Source of the DNA: Desmodus rotundus
Lineage: Eukaryota > Chordata > Mammalia > Chiroptera > Phyllostomidae
Reading direction: 5' to 3'
NCBI RefSeq assembly: GCF_022682495.2
Contig: NC_071389.1
Coordinates: forward strand, 13,383,199-13,447,198
DNA length: 64,000 bases
The translations under genes and the position numbers were made by a program. Under the pieces are notes generated by a model that was not told where the DNA came from, searched no databases, and was given only the letters and a program-made list of their open reading frames with translations. Position 1 is the stretch's first letter; each line of letters opens with the position of its first letter. This document shows positions 13,501 to 22,675 of the stretch, in pieces.

Positions 13501-15215
13501 AGAATTTCCAAAAGCAGAACCGCCTTGGCTTCTCTCCCTGTTCACGCACTTCCGCCTCCTGCGATGCACTGTTAGGTCTGGTGAGAGCTGCGGGAAACCT
13601 CGGGGATGGGTACATGAGCTCTTCGTGGGGAACACCTTCAGCTGATGCCCTGGTAGCTCCTCTGGGCTGGGCACAGGGCACCTGTGGACACATGAGGCCT
13701 CATCTTTACCCAGTGGGAGCCGCCTCTCCTGATGCCTGTCAAAGCTGTTTGCTCCAGCCCCTCTGTGTCCCTGCTCCTCCTCCATTCTTCCCGTCTTCTC
13801 CAGAGACAGTGGGCAGAAGAGGAGAAGCCCGTTGGCAGCCATTTGTGGGTGGACTGGAGAGGACACAGACTGACTGTGTGTCCCCGTCCAGCCACCTGGA
13901 GCGGTCACTTCCAAACCACGTGCCGCGGCCTCTGGGAAGCAGAGGGCAAGGCAGGCGGGCAGGCCTCTGGGTGCTTCTCCTGCCACATTGACCAGGAGCT
14001 CTGCTTTTAGCTTTCTCTCTATTAGGATTCTTGGTACGATGTCTTTTGGGGGAAAGAGAGATTCCATTGCTAAAAGGGAAGGAAAACTCACTTTGAAAAC
14101 TACTCTCCCAGGTGATTTCTGATTGAATGTCACAGCTGGTCTCTTGACTCCCAATAGCGCAGAGACATGGCTGAGTTTGGCTTTCCTGCTACTGCCCACT
14201 CGTGTCTGGTGCCCTGCTCCCCCGACTCCTGGCTGGTTCACAAGGGCCAGGGTGCCCCCTGTGGGCACACTGGTTTGAAAATATCGGGGGGCATCAAGCT
14301 GTCCTGAGCTCCACAGTTCAGAAACATCACTTGGAGGTTCAGGCAGGAACTGGGGTACTTAAGCACAGACTAGTTCTCCCTGAGAGGGGAAGGTCCCCTT
14401 TAACAGAGCAGATTTGGAAGGGGCCTGTGTGGCCTGTGGAGGAGAGGAGGGGGCAGCCTTACCCGCCTGGTGGGACCAGTGAGCAAGGTGACAAATCACA
14501 TTTCGTCCCCCTGCTCCCCCTCCTGTAACCTTCACTCTGTACCCACGTAGCCACCAAAGAAGGCTCTTAACCTGATCGAGGTCCAGAGACACCACTTTTG
14601 GAAGTCAGGGCTTCTGGTCAACCATCCCAGTTTCTGTGTTTCTAGCGTGAAGCCGACTGCCTGCAGTAGCATCCCTTCACACGGCCCTCACTCTGCAGTG
14701 TGGTCCCCGAGCCGGGAAAGCCAGTGTGAGAGACGAGCCCACGTTCACTGGCGGGTAATCACAGAGTCCGAGTACCCGGAGGAGGCATGCTGCGCCAAAT
14801 TACAGCAGAGTGGCACACAGCTATTTAGATTGTTTGCCTGCCTTCTCGTTTGCATCACCGGTGTGTTGGGCTTGCCTCTCCCATTAGGCACGTGTAATTG
14901 CTCTCCTCAGGTGAACACACAAATACCATAATTACAGCAGCAGATGAAAGCCAGGTAAATTCTGGGGAGCTGACTGTGGACACTGCCCAGAGCAGCCTCG
15001 TGCTCTTTCCTCTTCAGGTGATCCAAACCCCAGAGCCGCCGGTGGCTGCAACCGAGCAGGTGATCACTTTGGAGGAGACCCAGCTTGCTGGCTCACAGGT
15101 GTTTGTGGCGCTGCCAGATTCGCAGACATCTCAGGCCAGCTCGGAGCTCGTGGCGGTGACCGTGGAGGATCTGCTGGATGGCACCGTGACCCTGATCTGT
15201 GGGGAGGCCAAGTGA
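1404..15215 (+). CDS. ZBTB40: ZBTB40, 3' half of the coding region (nine exons, 631 residues plus stop)
   Basis: This is the C-terminal half of zinc finger and BTB domain-containing protein 40, a nuclear DNA-binding protein of about 1240 residues in human. The exons are 1404-1569, 1878-2345, 3111-3317, 6503-6667, 9587-9801, 10940-11102, 11820-11906, 13035-13261 and 15018-15215. All have GT..AG borders. They total 1896 nt, divisible by three, and every intron phase matches its neighbour. The product has a Ser/Ala-rich lead (about 1-110), fourteen zinc fingers (about 120-545, the first C2HC, the others C2H2), and an acidic tail ending in GEAK. Several fingers carry the C-X2-C-X12-H-X4-5-H spacing, and TGDRP and TGDKP linkers join two pairs. 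The N-terminal BTB domain lies upstream of the window. Identity comes from close agreement with my knowledge of the human protein. No frameshift or stop is seen, so the gene looks intact. Confidence 0.96.
1878..2345 (+). CDS. ZBTB40: ZBTB40 window exon 2 (acidic linker, fingers 1, 2 and start of 3)
   Basis: The acceptor is CCCATGCAG at 1877 and the donor TCAG|GTACGT at 2346. A competing acceptor ending at 1891 would also keep a frame, but only 1878 matches the phase left by the previous exon. The exon encodes an acidic, Gln-rich linker, then a C2HC finger (FICKACDKSF, with a final Cys replacing His). A C2H2 finger beginning VQCKEC and the first part of a third (VTCDLCGREF) follow. A basic run of lysines precedes finger 3 and may serve as a nuclear localisation signal. 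Confidence 0.93.
2346..3110 (+). other. ZBTB40 intron with a GA-rich simple repeat
   Basis: The intron between window exons 2 and 3 holds a (GA)n tract at about 2851-2877. The rest shows no gene or clear repeat. Confidence 0.7.
2851..2877 (+). repeat. (GA)n simple repeat
   Basis: It is an AGAGAGAAAGAGAGAGAGAG-type tract in a ZBTB40 intron. Confidence 0.85.
3111..3317 (+). CDS. ZBTB40: ZBTB40 window exon 3 (end of finger 3, fingers 4 and 5)
   Basis: The acceptor is CCTCCCTAG at 3110 and the donor GAAG|GTAAGG at 3318. The exon is 207 nt, phase 1 to phase 1. It completes finger 3 with its two zinc-binding histidines (YHKLTEH). It then encodes finger 4 (FSCEECGAKF) and finger 5 (FMCKHCLMTF), joined by the linker TGDRP, typical of DNA-reading finger pairs. 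Confidence 0.97.
3870..4263 (+). repeat. L2-like LINE 3' end
   Basis: The stretch carries the familiar L2 end pattern: Cys/Pro-rich pyrimidine sequence, then AGCTTCAGGAGGGCACAAC, and finally GGAGGCCCTCAATAAATATT with a TGAGTAAATGAAT tail. Confidence 0.7.
4285..4715. repeat. Ancient interspersed repeat, first part
   Basis: It matches by eye a widely dispersed mammalian repeat (AGATAGTGGTTATTGCTATGA, then GCTTCTGAGAGCTGAGATTTG and CAGGTCTTATAAGCCAAGGT). I do not assign its family. It continues at 5156 after an LTR insertion. Confidence 0.55.
4716..5155 (-). mobile_element. MLT1-like (ERVL-MaLR) LTR, reversed
   Basis: The stretch reads like a reversed MaLR LTR: TAAAACAACACAACTG, TTCCTTCTGGAGGTTCTGGG, CATTCCTTGGCCCATGG, GTGATTACATTGGGCC and GACATCTTTGGGGCATTAT. 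It interrupts the flanking ancient repeat. No internal retroviral genes are present. Confidence 0.6.
5156..5760. repeat. Ancient interspersed repeat, second part
   Basis: It resumes the element broken at 4715, with AATGATAGGATCCGATTTAC, GGTAACTCTGGACAGT, AAGCAACTGAGTAAATGATG and GGGTTTGAGATTCCTCC in the order expected of one copy. Confidence 0.55.
6503..6667 (+). CDS. ZBTB40: ZBTB40 window exon 4 (fingers 6 and 7)
   Basis: The acceptor is TGTTTCCAG at 6502 and the donor CACA|GTATGT at 6668. The exon is 165 nt, phase 1 to phase 1. It encodes finger 6 (YACQYCDAVF) and finger 7 (YVCRDCGKGF), joined by TGDKP. The exon begins with GKM completed from the previous exon and ends TFH, with A|AC completing asparagine. 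Confidence 0.97.
7367..7607 (+). repeat. MIR SINE
   Basis: MIR landmarks are in order: GGGTTAAGAGCGTGG, GGGCTTGAATCTCAACCC, CTTTACCTTTCTAAGTCTC and TCCTAGCACACAAAAATGCTC. Confidence 0.75.
8012..8373 (-). mobile_element. L1 3' fragment (bat-type), reversed
   Basis: It starts with a T-rich tract and TTATTGTTATTCAATTACAG, then GGGTCTTTTATACATGTCCC and GGCTCATTTCACTTAGCAGG. This is the reverse complement of a LINE-1 3' region of the kind common in bat genomes. No ORF2 product remains. Confidence 0.7.
8920..9130 (+). repeat. MIR SINE
   Basis: The landmarks are CTTGACTTTCCTTGTCTGTA, AAATAGGACCGATAATAGAA and GGGGTTATTGAAAGAATTG, ending GTGGTGCTCATTAAA. Confidence 0.75.
9587..9801 (+). CDS. ZBTB40: ZBTB40 window exon 5 (fingers 8, 9 and start of 10)
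   Basis: The acceptor is GGAACCAG at 9586, with a rather weak pyrimidine tract, and the donor is CCAG|GTGAGC at 9802. The 215 nt run from phase 1 to phase 0. The exon encodes finger 8 (YDCKKCRMSF), finger 9 (HPCPTCGKIF) and the cysteine half of finger 10 (FSCGICNKAY). Its histidines lie in the next exon. Confidence 0.97.
9802..10939 (+). other. ZBTB40 intron with one MIR
   Basis: The 1.1-kb intron carries a MIR at about 10545-10735. The rest is unassigned. Confidence 0.7.
10545..10735 (+). repeat. MIR SINE
   Basis: The landmarks are GCATTTGAATCCTGCTCCTG, CACTAATTGTGTGACTCTGG and GCAAGTCATTTTACCCCTCT. Confidence 0.75.
10940..11102 (+). CDS. ZBTB40: ZBTB40 window exon 6 (end of finger 10, finger 11)
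   Basis: The acceptor is CTCCTGCAG at 10939 and the donor GCAG|GTGAGC at 11103. The 163 nt run from phase 0 to phase 1. The exon begins QLSGLWYHNRTHH, which supplies the histidine half of finger 10. It continues through a Ser-rich spacer to finger 11 (LQCSSCDKTF ending EHKKHIKTEH). Confidence 0.97.
11103..11819 (+). other. ZBTB40 intron with MIR-like sequence
   Basis: A MIR-like stretch at 11396-11530 contains GCATGACCTTAGCAAGTGAC and TCTGAGCCTGTTTCCCCC. Nothing else is recognised. Confidence 0.6.
11820..11906 (+). CDS. ZBTB40: ZBTB40 window exon 7 (finger 12)
   Basis: The acceptor is GCTTCGCAG at 11819 and the donor TCAG|GTCAGT at 11907. This 87-nt exon carries one complete finger, HECDQCKELF through VHIKCQH. 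It is phase 1 on both sides, so skipping it would delete exactly one finger and keep frame. Confidence 0.97.
11907..13034 (+). other. ZBTB40 intron with one MIR
   Basis: MIR-like sequence lies at 11985-12125 (CCTCAGTTTCCTCATCTATA). The AT-rich part at 12200-12350 and the remainder are unassigned. Confidence 0.6.
13035..13261 (+). CDS. ZBTB40: ZBTB40 window exon 8 (fingers 13 and 14)
   Basis: The acceptor is CTCCTCCAG at 13034 and the donor GCAG|GTGAGT at 13262. The 227 nt run from phase 1 to phase 0. The exon encodes finger 13 (FRCLYCAATF) and finger 14 (FPCELCGELF, ending HLESEH), then the start of the Gln/Thr-rich tail. Confidence 0.97.
13262..15017 (+). other. ZBTB40 last intron
   Basis: The 1.8-kb intron contains a long chance frame on the minus strand (13423-14268) and no recognised repeat or exon. 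Confidence 0.6.
15018..15215 (+). CDS. ZBTB40: ZBTB40 last coding exon (acidic C-terminal tail and stop)
   Basis: The acceptor is TCCTCTTCAG at 15017. The frame starts VIQTPEP and runs through VITLEETQLAGSQVFV to VEDLLDGTVTLICGEAK, ending at TGA 15213-15215. The tail is acidic and has no finger. The open frame continues upstream of the acceptor to about 14898, but that stretch is pyrimidine-tract and intron sequence, so 15018 is preferred. Confidence 0.95.
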   Translation: MIQTPEPPVAATEQVITLEETQLAGSQVFVALPDSQTSQASSELVAVTVEDLLDGTVTLICGEAK

Positions 15216-17145
15216 GTGGCTGCTTATCCAGTGAGGGGTCCTGCCTTTGCTGCAGAGAGAAAGCTCCACAGCTTGCCCTTTGCCCTCCGCCCCTGGCTGT
15301 CCTGAATGGTGAGCATCTTAGCCTGTCACCAGCCAAACTCGTCTCACTTGGAAAAAAGATGGAAGACATCCCAATGTCTGAGTCACTGGCGCCAACATGG
15401 CCGCTCTCCATAGCGGCAGGCCGACCTCCCCGCAGGCCTGCCGTGGCCTCCGTGACACTGTCAGCCCTAAGTGGAGGGCAGCTGCTGAAACGAGTCTGGA
15501 AGAGCTGTGGGTAACCAGAGAGGTGCAGTGTGCCGGCAGCCCTCTGTGCAGAACTGGAGCTGTGGGCCCGGGACCGTGGTCCACACAGTGGGGCTGCAGA
15601 CACTGTCAGTGCCTCTGGCCACTTAAAATCAAGGGAAAAGCACCCACAGACCATTCTGGGACAGCCCCCCCACCCCACTGCAGCCCCGAGCACACACAGC
15701 CCTTTCCTCACTTTTCTCACTCTCCCAGGCGCGTGGGCTACCCAGCCTGCATCAGGGCAATAATGGGACAAGTAGCAGCATGTTACCGCAGGAATGCTCA
15801 TTTACCCTGGGAGTCCCACCTGGTCAGTACAGTCAGCCCTTCCAGAAACGAGGCCTTTGGAGTGTTTCTGCTGGACACGTTCACTCTGAGGCCGTCCGGG
15901 ATGTTCTTTATGGTGTTCTGCACCTGAAGGCCAGTTCCTGGGGCCTTTCCACATTGTCCTCATCCACTTCCCCACTCAACCCCGCAACTCCCACCTGACC
16001 TGGAGCCTTGCCCCTCCCACCAGTGCATGTGATAGAGCTGAGGAGCTAGTGCCAGGTGGAGTGGCGCCGGTGACCGCCCCTGGCTCTGCCTCCTGCCACC
16101 GTCTTCCATGCTGTGTGAGGGGCCCGCTGTCTGCGCTCTTCCAGGCCGCCACTGCTGCCACAGGTCAGTAATCCTTTGGAGTCTGAATTTCACAAAGCCC
16201 TTTTATCTTCCATTCCTAACACATAATCTGATAATTAATGGTTTGTGGAATCCATTATGAAGTGCAATTAGATGGATGTAGCTTCACTCCGTTTGGAGGG
16301 AATGACTAGCATTTATCTTCCTCTCCTCCGAGCGGGAAGGTGGGAGTCTGCTCGTGCACCATTTACACACGGGCAGGGCTCCCGGCCGCGGCGTGGGGCC
16401 TGACCCCCGCGGAGGGTAGTGCCCACTTTGACCCTGGCCCTCCCGCTGTAGGCTGGCCGAAGCCTAGCCCAGCCCAGCCCTTCTTTCCAAGCACATTTCA
16501 CATCACTGGGGGCAAGCAGGGGTAAAAGGTCAATTTTGGGTCATGGCAGGGACTGTTACTAGCACTGCTGGAAAGGCGGAAGGTGGATCCTTAACACCAC
16601 CCAGTATGTTCGCTGGCTGCCCAGCGGTCTGAGTGCAGGCAGCGCTTCCAGCCTGGGCCAGCTCACCCAGAGGCTTCTGCCTCCCGAGTGTCCTTGTTTT
16701 GATATGCAAATCGCTTGAGCTTGTCAGCTCAGGGATCTTTATTTTTGAAGTAAATGAAGTTTTCAAAGGCAAGTCAGCCTCAAAAGCCAAAAACTGACCA
16801 GAAGATGGTGCTCAAACCTTTAAGACTTTGTCTCCACGGGAAGCCCTCACTGCTTCCGCCAAGTCATCTCTCTCTCCTGAAGGTGTCCAGTCCTGTGAGC
16901 TGTCAGACCAGGAGAGTTCTTGATCTGCAAGTGGCGCAATGGCACCACCTCTCCCCTTGGCCCCAGATACAGCCCACCAAAGGGGAGTGGACTGCCCCGG
17001 GGTTCCCACGGACGAGAAGGCAGCTCCGCAGGGGCTGGGATCTGCGGCACCATCACCACGTCTTCCAGCCCAAACACAGATACATAAAAAAGTAATTGCT
17101 GAGGGCCATAGGAGAACGCAATTTTTCTTTTTAAAAAGTCTTCTG

Positions 17146-17151
17146 AATAAA
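17146..17151 (+). terminator. Candidate proximal poly(A) signal
   Basis: There is a canonical AATAAA in TTCTGAATAAAGAACGCC, about 1.9 kb after the ZBTB40 stop. No strong GT-rich element was seen in the next 40 bases, so it may be weak or unused. Confidence 0.35.
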
Positions 17152-18887
17152 GAACGCCGTGTGATTTAAGGCCAAGTTCCAGACCCTTAGACGAACTGAG
17201 AAACCCTTCCCTAGTGTCTGACCAGCCCAGACAGTGACGAGACACGCATCTCCAGAATCCCCAGAGTAGCAGGTCACCGGGCTGGGCACCGAGGTCAGAC
17301 TGCTGGTGGACCGTCCCCCCTACCCTGCGGCACACATAGCAGGAAGCACAGACCCAGCGCTCCACCTTCTGGTCGGGAGAGAGGAAAGGCCCTCCCGAAT
17401 TTAGTCTCTGCTCTGAGTAGACCTTTGCAAGACTCTGCATTGGCAGTGATTTTCCAGCGTCACTCCCTGGAGACACTCAAGTGTGAATTTTATTGTAGAA
17501 AGACTTTTTCTAGCTCTACTTAGCCATCTTACTCTTTTCCCCCACTTCTGCCCAGGAGACCTTCTGAATCACTGCCACTGAGGGCGTGGTTACCATGAGC
17601 TCAGTCCACATCACCTGCTTGCTTTGTGGCAGTGCTGTTTGCGTTGCCTCATTGCCATGGGTGCTGCCCTGCGGGCTCCACGCTGAACCGGGGCCGTTCA
17701 GGAGGTGTGGGGGAGTCTGTGGTTCCCAGAGCTCATGAAACAGCTGGCGAAGAGGGAATGGCAGGCAGATTCCCAGCCGGAGTCTAGTTCAGTGGGAATG
17801 GTGGGAACACTTAGGGAGCGGGACTTAGCTAGGCAAGTGAGACGGCACATAGTTGATCCAGGAGCAAGTATGTGAGCAGAACCTGGGGCCACAGGGGCAG
17901 CAAAGGGGCAGCAACAAAGGTGTCGACTCGCTGATCTCAGAAAGCCCACCTCCTCTGTCTCAGAAGCTTTGTGTTTGGAAAAATTGAGGCCAGGGCCTAC
18001 CCTGTGTGAACCCTGGGTTCCTCAGGGATCCTAGTCCTCTCTGAGAAAGTGTCCTGACCCCTCCTGCTGACCATGGAGTGCACGTCAGCCTCCTCCCCGG
18101 GGACGAGCTCCGGCAGGTCCTGTCCAGCGGGTGATGGGGGAGCAAGGGCCCTGCTCTCTGCCCCTGGGCCAGTCAGGGATGCTCCCAGGATCGAGGAGAT
18201 GGGATGAGCCTGGAGAGCTTCTCTCTCACCCCAGGTAATGGTCTGGGCAGTGGGGCTGATGGCATATTAATGAGGTGGCAGGGGGTGCCCTGAAATCTTA
18301 TGTGCCTGAGGCCGGTGAGCTGCCTGAGGGCTGGAAGAAACTGCTCCCCTGACATGGCAGTGTTTCTGTTCAGCGGGGGCTAGAAAGCTGGACGGTAATG
18401 GAGAAGATGCTGGCATGTTTTCATCAGTCCTGAAGAAAATTCAGCAGCCCGGCCCTGCTCTCTCGGCCCCATGTGTCCCAGGGACACTTGGGAGATGGGG
18501 AGAAAACAGAAGTAAAAGGGATACTCGGGGAGGAAGAAGGTGAGCTGATTTTGCCGTGTTGCTATGGAAAACTGGAGCTGGTAGCTCCCGGGACTTGGGC
18601 CCAAAGCTCAGCGGCACAGCCAGAACTCAGAAACTTACTACACCTAGAGTCAGCCTGTGAGGAAGAGAAGCTGTCTGTGCTTTGGGGATTGCGTTATCGA
18701 GAAAAAAGGTGTCCCCTGGGCTCATTTAATTTAGATCCCTTACAAATCACAGAAATGTTTATCGTTTCCCTTACCAGGGCTGGCCCCGCCCACTACCCCC
18801 CATGGTCAGGACAACTAACCGGCACAGGATGCTGGATAAATTGGATTACACACCATTATTTGTGCTCACCTTGCACTATTCCATGTA

Positions 18888-18893
18888 AATAAA
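18888..18893 (+). terminator. ZBTB40: Probable distal poly(A) signal of ZBTB40
   Basis: AATAAA lies within CCATGTAAATAAAATACG. A TGTA motif (CFIm-type) sits just upstream. TG-rich sequence (GATGCTATGTGAGTTTC, then ATGGACTGTGATG) follows within about 60 bases. Cleavage would fall near 18905-18915. A G-run element follows at 19045. Confidence 0.6.
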
Positions 18894-19044
18894 ATACGTA
18901 CTTTGAAAAACATGATGCTATGTGAGTTTCAAATGGACTGTGATGATACAGGTGTTTTCTCTGGCTCTGGGCAGCTGTCAAGACGGCTTAATAGGCCTGG
19001 GGTCCTAGGGGCTATTGTGTTCCTTCAGGCCTTGTTAGCAGGTG

Positions 19045-19085
19045 TGGGGGGCGGCAGTGGAGGGAGCGGCGGGGGGTGGGGGGGG
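19045..19085 (+). other. G-run cluster, potential G-quadruplex or pause element
   Basis: Runs of three to eight G separated by short spacers lie about 150 bases downstream of the probable ZBTB40 cleavage site. G-rich elements in this position are known to slow polymerase II and aid termination. That role is inferred here. Confidence 0.4.
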
Positions 19086-19129
19086 TGCTGTCCTGTATGG
19101 AGTCTCATTTCCTAAACCCTCTTTCCCAG

Positions 19130-19345
19130 GGAGCGACTGTGGTGCAGTGTTTTGGAGACTGGCCTGTGTCAGACCTGGGCACGACCCAGCTGTGCCACTT
19201 TCTGACTGGGACCTTGGGTGAGATACTCACCCTCTCTGAGCTCCCTCCTCTGACTCCCGTCTGTCAGTGAGGGACATTATTATATCTGCCCCACAGAACT
19301 GCAGTACAGATTAAAAGCCTGGACTTAATGAATTTAGTCTTGAAA
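19130..19345 (+). repeat. MIR SINE
   Basis: The landmarks are GTGGTGCAGTGTTTTGGAGA, CCAGCTGTGCCACTTTCTGA and CTTGGGTGAGATACTCACCC. Confidence 0.7.
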
Positions 19346-22300
19346 ATTTTAGTTGTTATTAGTAAAGCCCTTCACATACAGGTCAGCCATTCCCTGTAAT
19401 TCCTAGCATTGAGGAGAACGTTCATTCCTTCATATTTATGTCTCTTCTTCAAATCTCTCTGAATCCTTAGGGATCCTTATAACACCCACCACTTCTCATT
19501 TATCTCTAGAATCTCAACTGCCCCCAAAGCATGAAGCGCTGAGCAGATAAGTATAAAATAAGCAGAAACCTTTTGTGGTGAAAGCTGAAAATGTCAGGCT
19601 GCTGGCAGCCAACAAGGAAGCGAGAGAGGCAGATGCCCAGCTAGGCTGCACATGACTTCTGCAGTGAGAGCCAGTGCGCGAGGCCGGAGGCATCAGATCC
19701 CGCCGCCCCCAAGCTCAGGTCAGCGCTGCGGCTGGGGCAGGTGGGTGGGGCTCTGTGCTGGCTTCTCCTGGGACAGTCCTGGCGTAGCCCGCCTGGACGA
19801 CTCCTGTCCAAAACCCTCAGGGCCCTTCTGCCTAAGCAGTGTCTTTGGAGAGAGAGGCCAGAGCAGTAATCCCAAGAGCATCCCAGGCAGCTGGGGGTAA
19901 CTGCAGCGCGCAGCTGGGCCCCAGCCGTGAAGGTGACTGGTATGGAGGCAGAGCGCTGCTGCAGGTCAGGAGCGGCTGAGCAGAGGTAGGAAACAGCCGA
20001 GTGTTTCCCTGGTGGTCCAGTTATCTCAGGCCTAGACTCTCTCAAGGAGCTTCCCGGCCCAGCTCAGACGAGACAATGACCTTGGGCAAGTCGTTCCTAA
20101 CAGTGATTGTGAGGAGGAGAGTTAACGTTTGTAAAACGCCAAGCAGGGTAGAGATGCTCCAGAAAGGACAGGAAAGAAGGAAGCCCAACGTATCCTAATG
20201 TAGAGGGCCTGGAGCGCACCGCAGGGGTGCCCAAGACCAGCGCAGGGTTTACCTCTGGGCTGCACCACAGCAAACCAGAGCCTCCGTCCCAGACCAGACC
20301 AAATCGGGATCAGAGGGGTTGGAGCAGGGACTCAGCCCCGAGGCACCACAGCTAAGGGGTGGTGTCTGAGCAAAGGCACAGACTGGAAGTCAGGCGGGAG
20401 CACAGCCAGTGAGAGCAAGGGAATGGGAACACTGGCCTTCCCACCCTGCCTCTTGAGCAATCATATTCATTGCTCATCTTACCCTCTGTGAGCGTGTACT
20501 CAGGGATGTGTTTCGTGTGAAAAAATAACTTGTCCTAGACAAGAGCCATCACCCTCCATTGGGAAATAACCCAGGACTCAGGTTTCACTGAGAAGCAAGG
20601 GCCTAGGACAGAGGCAGAGAAAGCAAGCTCATTTTCTTTTCGTGCACACGGTCTGTCTGCTGCCCAGTCACCTAGTGCTACCCAGTCACAAGTCCCAGTC
20701 CATGAAGACACCTGCCTCTCCCCTGCATGTTTGGCCCCAGATGGCACGCTCAGTTTGCTTAGATGCTGCCGCCCGACCCAGACCAAGCAGTGTGCCTCTC
20801 CCGTGCCCTCCCGGCCACTCAGGGAGAGCACAGCTTCATCTCACCTCTGTCAGCAAGGCTGTTCCCCAGGTTACCTGTGGGCTGGCCTATCCAAACATCC
20901 TCTTTCTTTGTCCTCCAAGGAGAGATTAGCAGGAGGCCAAGAGCAGCCAGCCAGGCCGGAGCTCCCCGGCTGCTCTGATCAAACACCATTCCTGCCGGCT
21001 CTTCTTGCTCTGGCTCCCCCAGCGCAAGCCAGAAGCAGCTGATCAAACACATCAGGACAAGTGACCTTGTCCAGGGACTCGCAGACCCCTCCAGGGGAGA
21101 CTTCGTAGACCTGTCATCATGAGGGTCTGATAAGAACGGGTAGGGGGTGGGAAGGGCAGCCCCTGGGGCTGGCGCAGGACCGAACAGCTTTGCCTTCCCT
21201 TTAGGGTTGAAACTTCTGTGCTCCACATGGTCCAGGCCAAAGCCAGCATTTCCAGAGAGGCCAGGGCTAGAGCTGCCTGCGAGCCCAGGGAACCAAGGTG
21301 GAACGAGGGACAGGGTAGCTGTGTGTGCCCGTGCGACTGGGGTGACGGTCGGGAGCATAGATGATGAGGTTGTCACAGAGTGGCTTCTGCTCCTCCCTGG
21401 CTCCACTGTGACCCTTCAAGGGCAAGACCTGTGTGTTACTATTTTTGTTAACATACATGCATAGGTCGCCTGGCACATCAGGTGTTCCAGCCCTGAAGTT
21501 CCAGGCTCTCTGCAGGCCTGTTAAGTGCTCCGTCCCAGGCCAGGTGCTGTGGAGGTCAGGGCCATATAAGGCCACAGTGGTGCGTGGCTCCTGCTCCGGG
21601 GGGACAGGCTATGCGTGGCCAGGCAAGGATCATACCTGAGAAACAAGTACCAAGAGCACCCAGGCGAGCCCAGACTGAGGTCTAAGTACCTACAGAGGCT
21701 GTGTTTCTCTCTCTTTTTTCGGCTTTTTCATGAGGATGGAGGATTAATATTCTTTAGAAGTAGAATTAATAGTCACTGTTGTTAAGCACTTAGCACATGC
21801 TGGATACTGGACAGAGCATCGTGGAATGCTTGTTTCACCAACACCACAGAAGTCACTCGAATGACACGGCCAGAGAGCAGCACAGCTGAGTGGAACCCAG
21901 GCCTCCTGGCTCCAGAGCTTGCTCTCAAGCCTCACGCTGTGTATTCAAGCATTTCTTGCTTAACACTTAGCCCTCCTTTCTAGTCCTTCAGCAGCCTGGT
22001 CGGTCTGTCAGGCCTGGGCTATTTTCATAGCACCTACTAAGTGTCCCTATCTGCTGTCTCCTTTGTCCTCCCACCCCACCTGAGACAGCAGCCACGCCTA
22101 CAACTCCGAGTTCATCAGCCGGAGCTGTGCTGCTGGGAAGTAGCAAGCCGTGTGCTCTGCCTGTTTGGAAGAGACCCACTTGTGGTTCAGGACCCGCCCC
22201 TCGGTTCACCAGTCCTTGGCCCGCACCTGACGGCTCCGTTGGGGCCCTTCCTCTGACTGGAGCACAGCGTGGGGACAGCTGAGCCCCACGCAGGGCCTGG

Positions 22301-22489
22301 CACAAGCGCGTGAGGGTGGTGCCCCGACCCAGGTGGCTCTGGGGAGCACCTTGGCCCATCTGACTGCCCCTCTCTCCCCTACTCCTGGGCCCCTAAAGGA
22401 AAACTGTTCCGGCGCGGCGGTCACTTTGTTGGAAAGTATCGGATCAGGAGACAACACAGGTCAATGCTCAGAGCCCGCCGTAGAGTGGC

Positions 22490-22675
22490 TCGGCCTGAGC
22501 TCAGACTCCTGCTCTGTCTTGTAGATGAGCCACTTCAGGTACGTTACCGTCAACAATTTTTTTGTCTGCAAATGGAGGTAATAAAGACTCTTAGGTAAGT
22601 GTGAAGGTTGCAAACACACATAAAGGACTCTGCTAGGTAACGGCATGTAGCAAGTGCTCAGTGGAAACGATACCA
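22490..22675 (+). repeat. MIR SINE, diverged
   Basis: The landmarks are GTCTGCAAATGGAGGTAATA and TAGCAAGTGCTCAGTGG. Confidence 0.55.

Larger units (their letters stand above)
15216..18912 (+). other. ZBTB40: ZBTB40 3' untranslated region (probable)
   Basis: The stretch after the stop has no convincing open frame or splice structure. It ends at a well-formed polyadenylation signal at 18888. A UTR of about 3.7 kb would fit my recollection of a long human ZBTB40 transcript, but that length is not verified here. It holds an AT-rich block at 16163-16330 that looks conserved, and an earlier AATAAA at 17146. Confidence 0.65.

Noticed and set aside
14247..14262. Reverse-strand CTCF-like motif GTGCCCCCTGTGGGCA
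   Set aside because: Two core positions mismatch; too weak to list.
13423..14268. 281-residue open frame on the - strand in the last ZBTB40 intron
   Set aside because: It has no domain and no promoter or Kozak support, and the composition is that of ordinary intron; likely chance.
14898..15017. Upstream extension of the last ZBTB40 exon
   Set aside because: The frame is open, but a pyrimidine tract and CAG acceptor end at 15017, and joining there reproduces the expected protein.
15064..15801. 245-residue open frame on the - strand across the ZBTB40 stop
   Set aside because: It is the antisense shadow of the last coding exon and GC-rich UTR.
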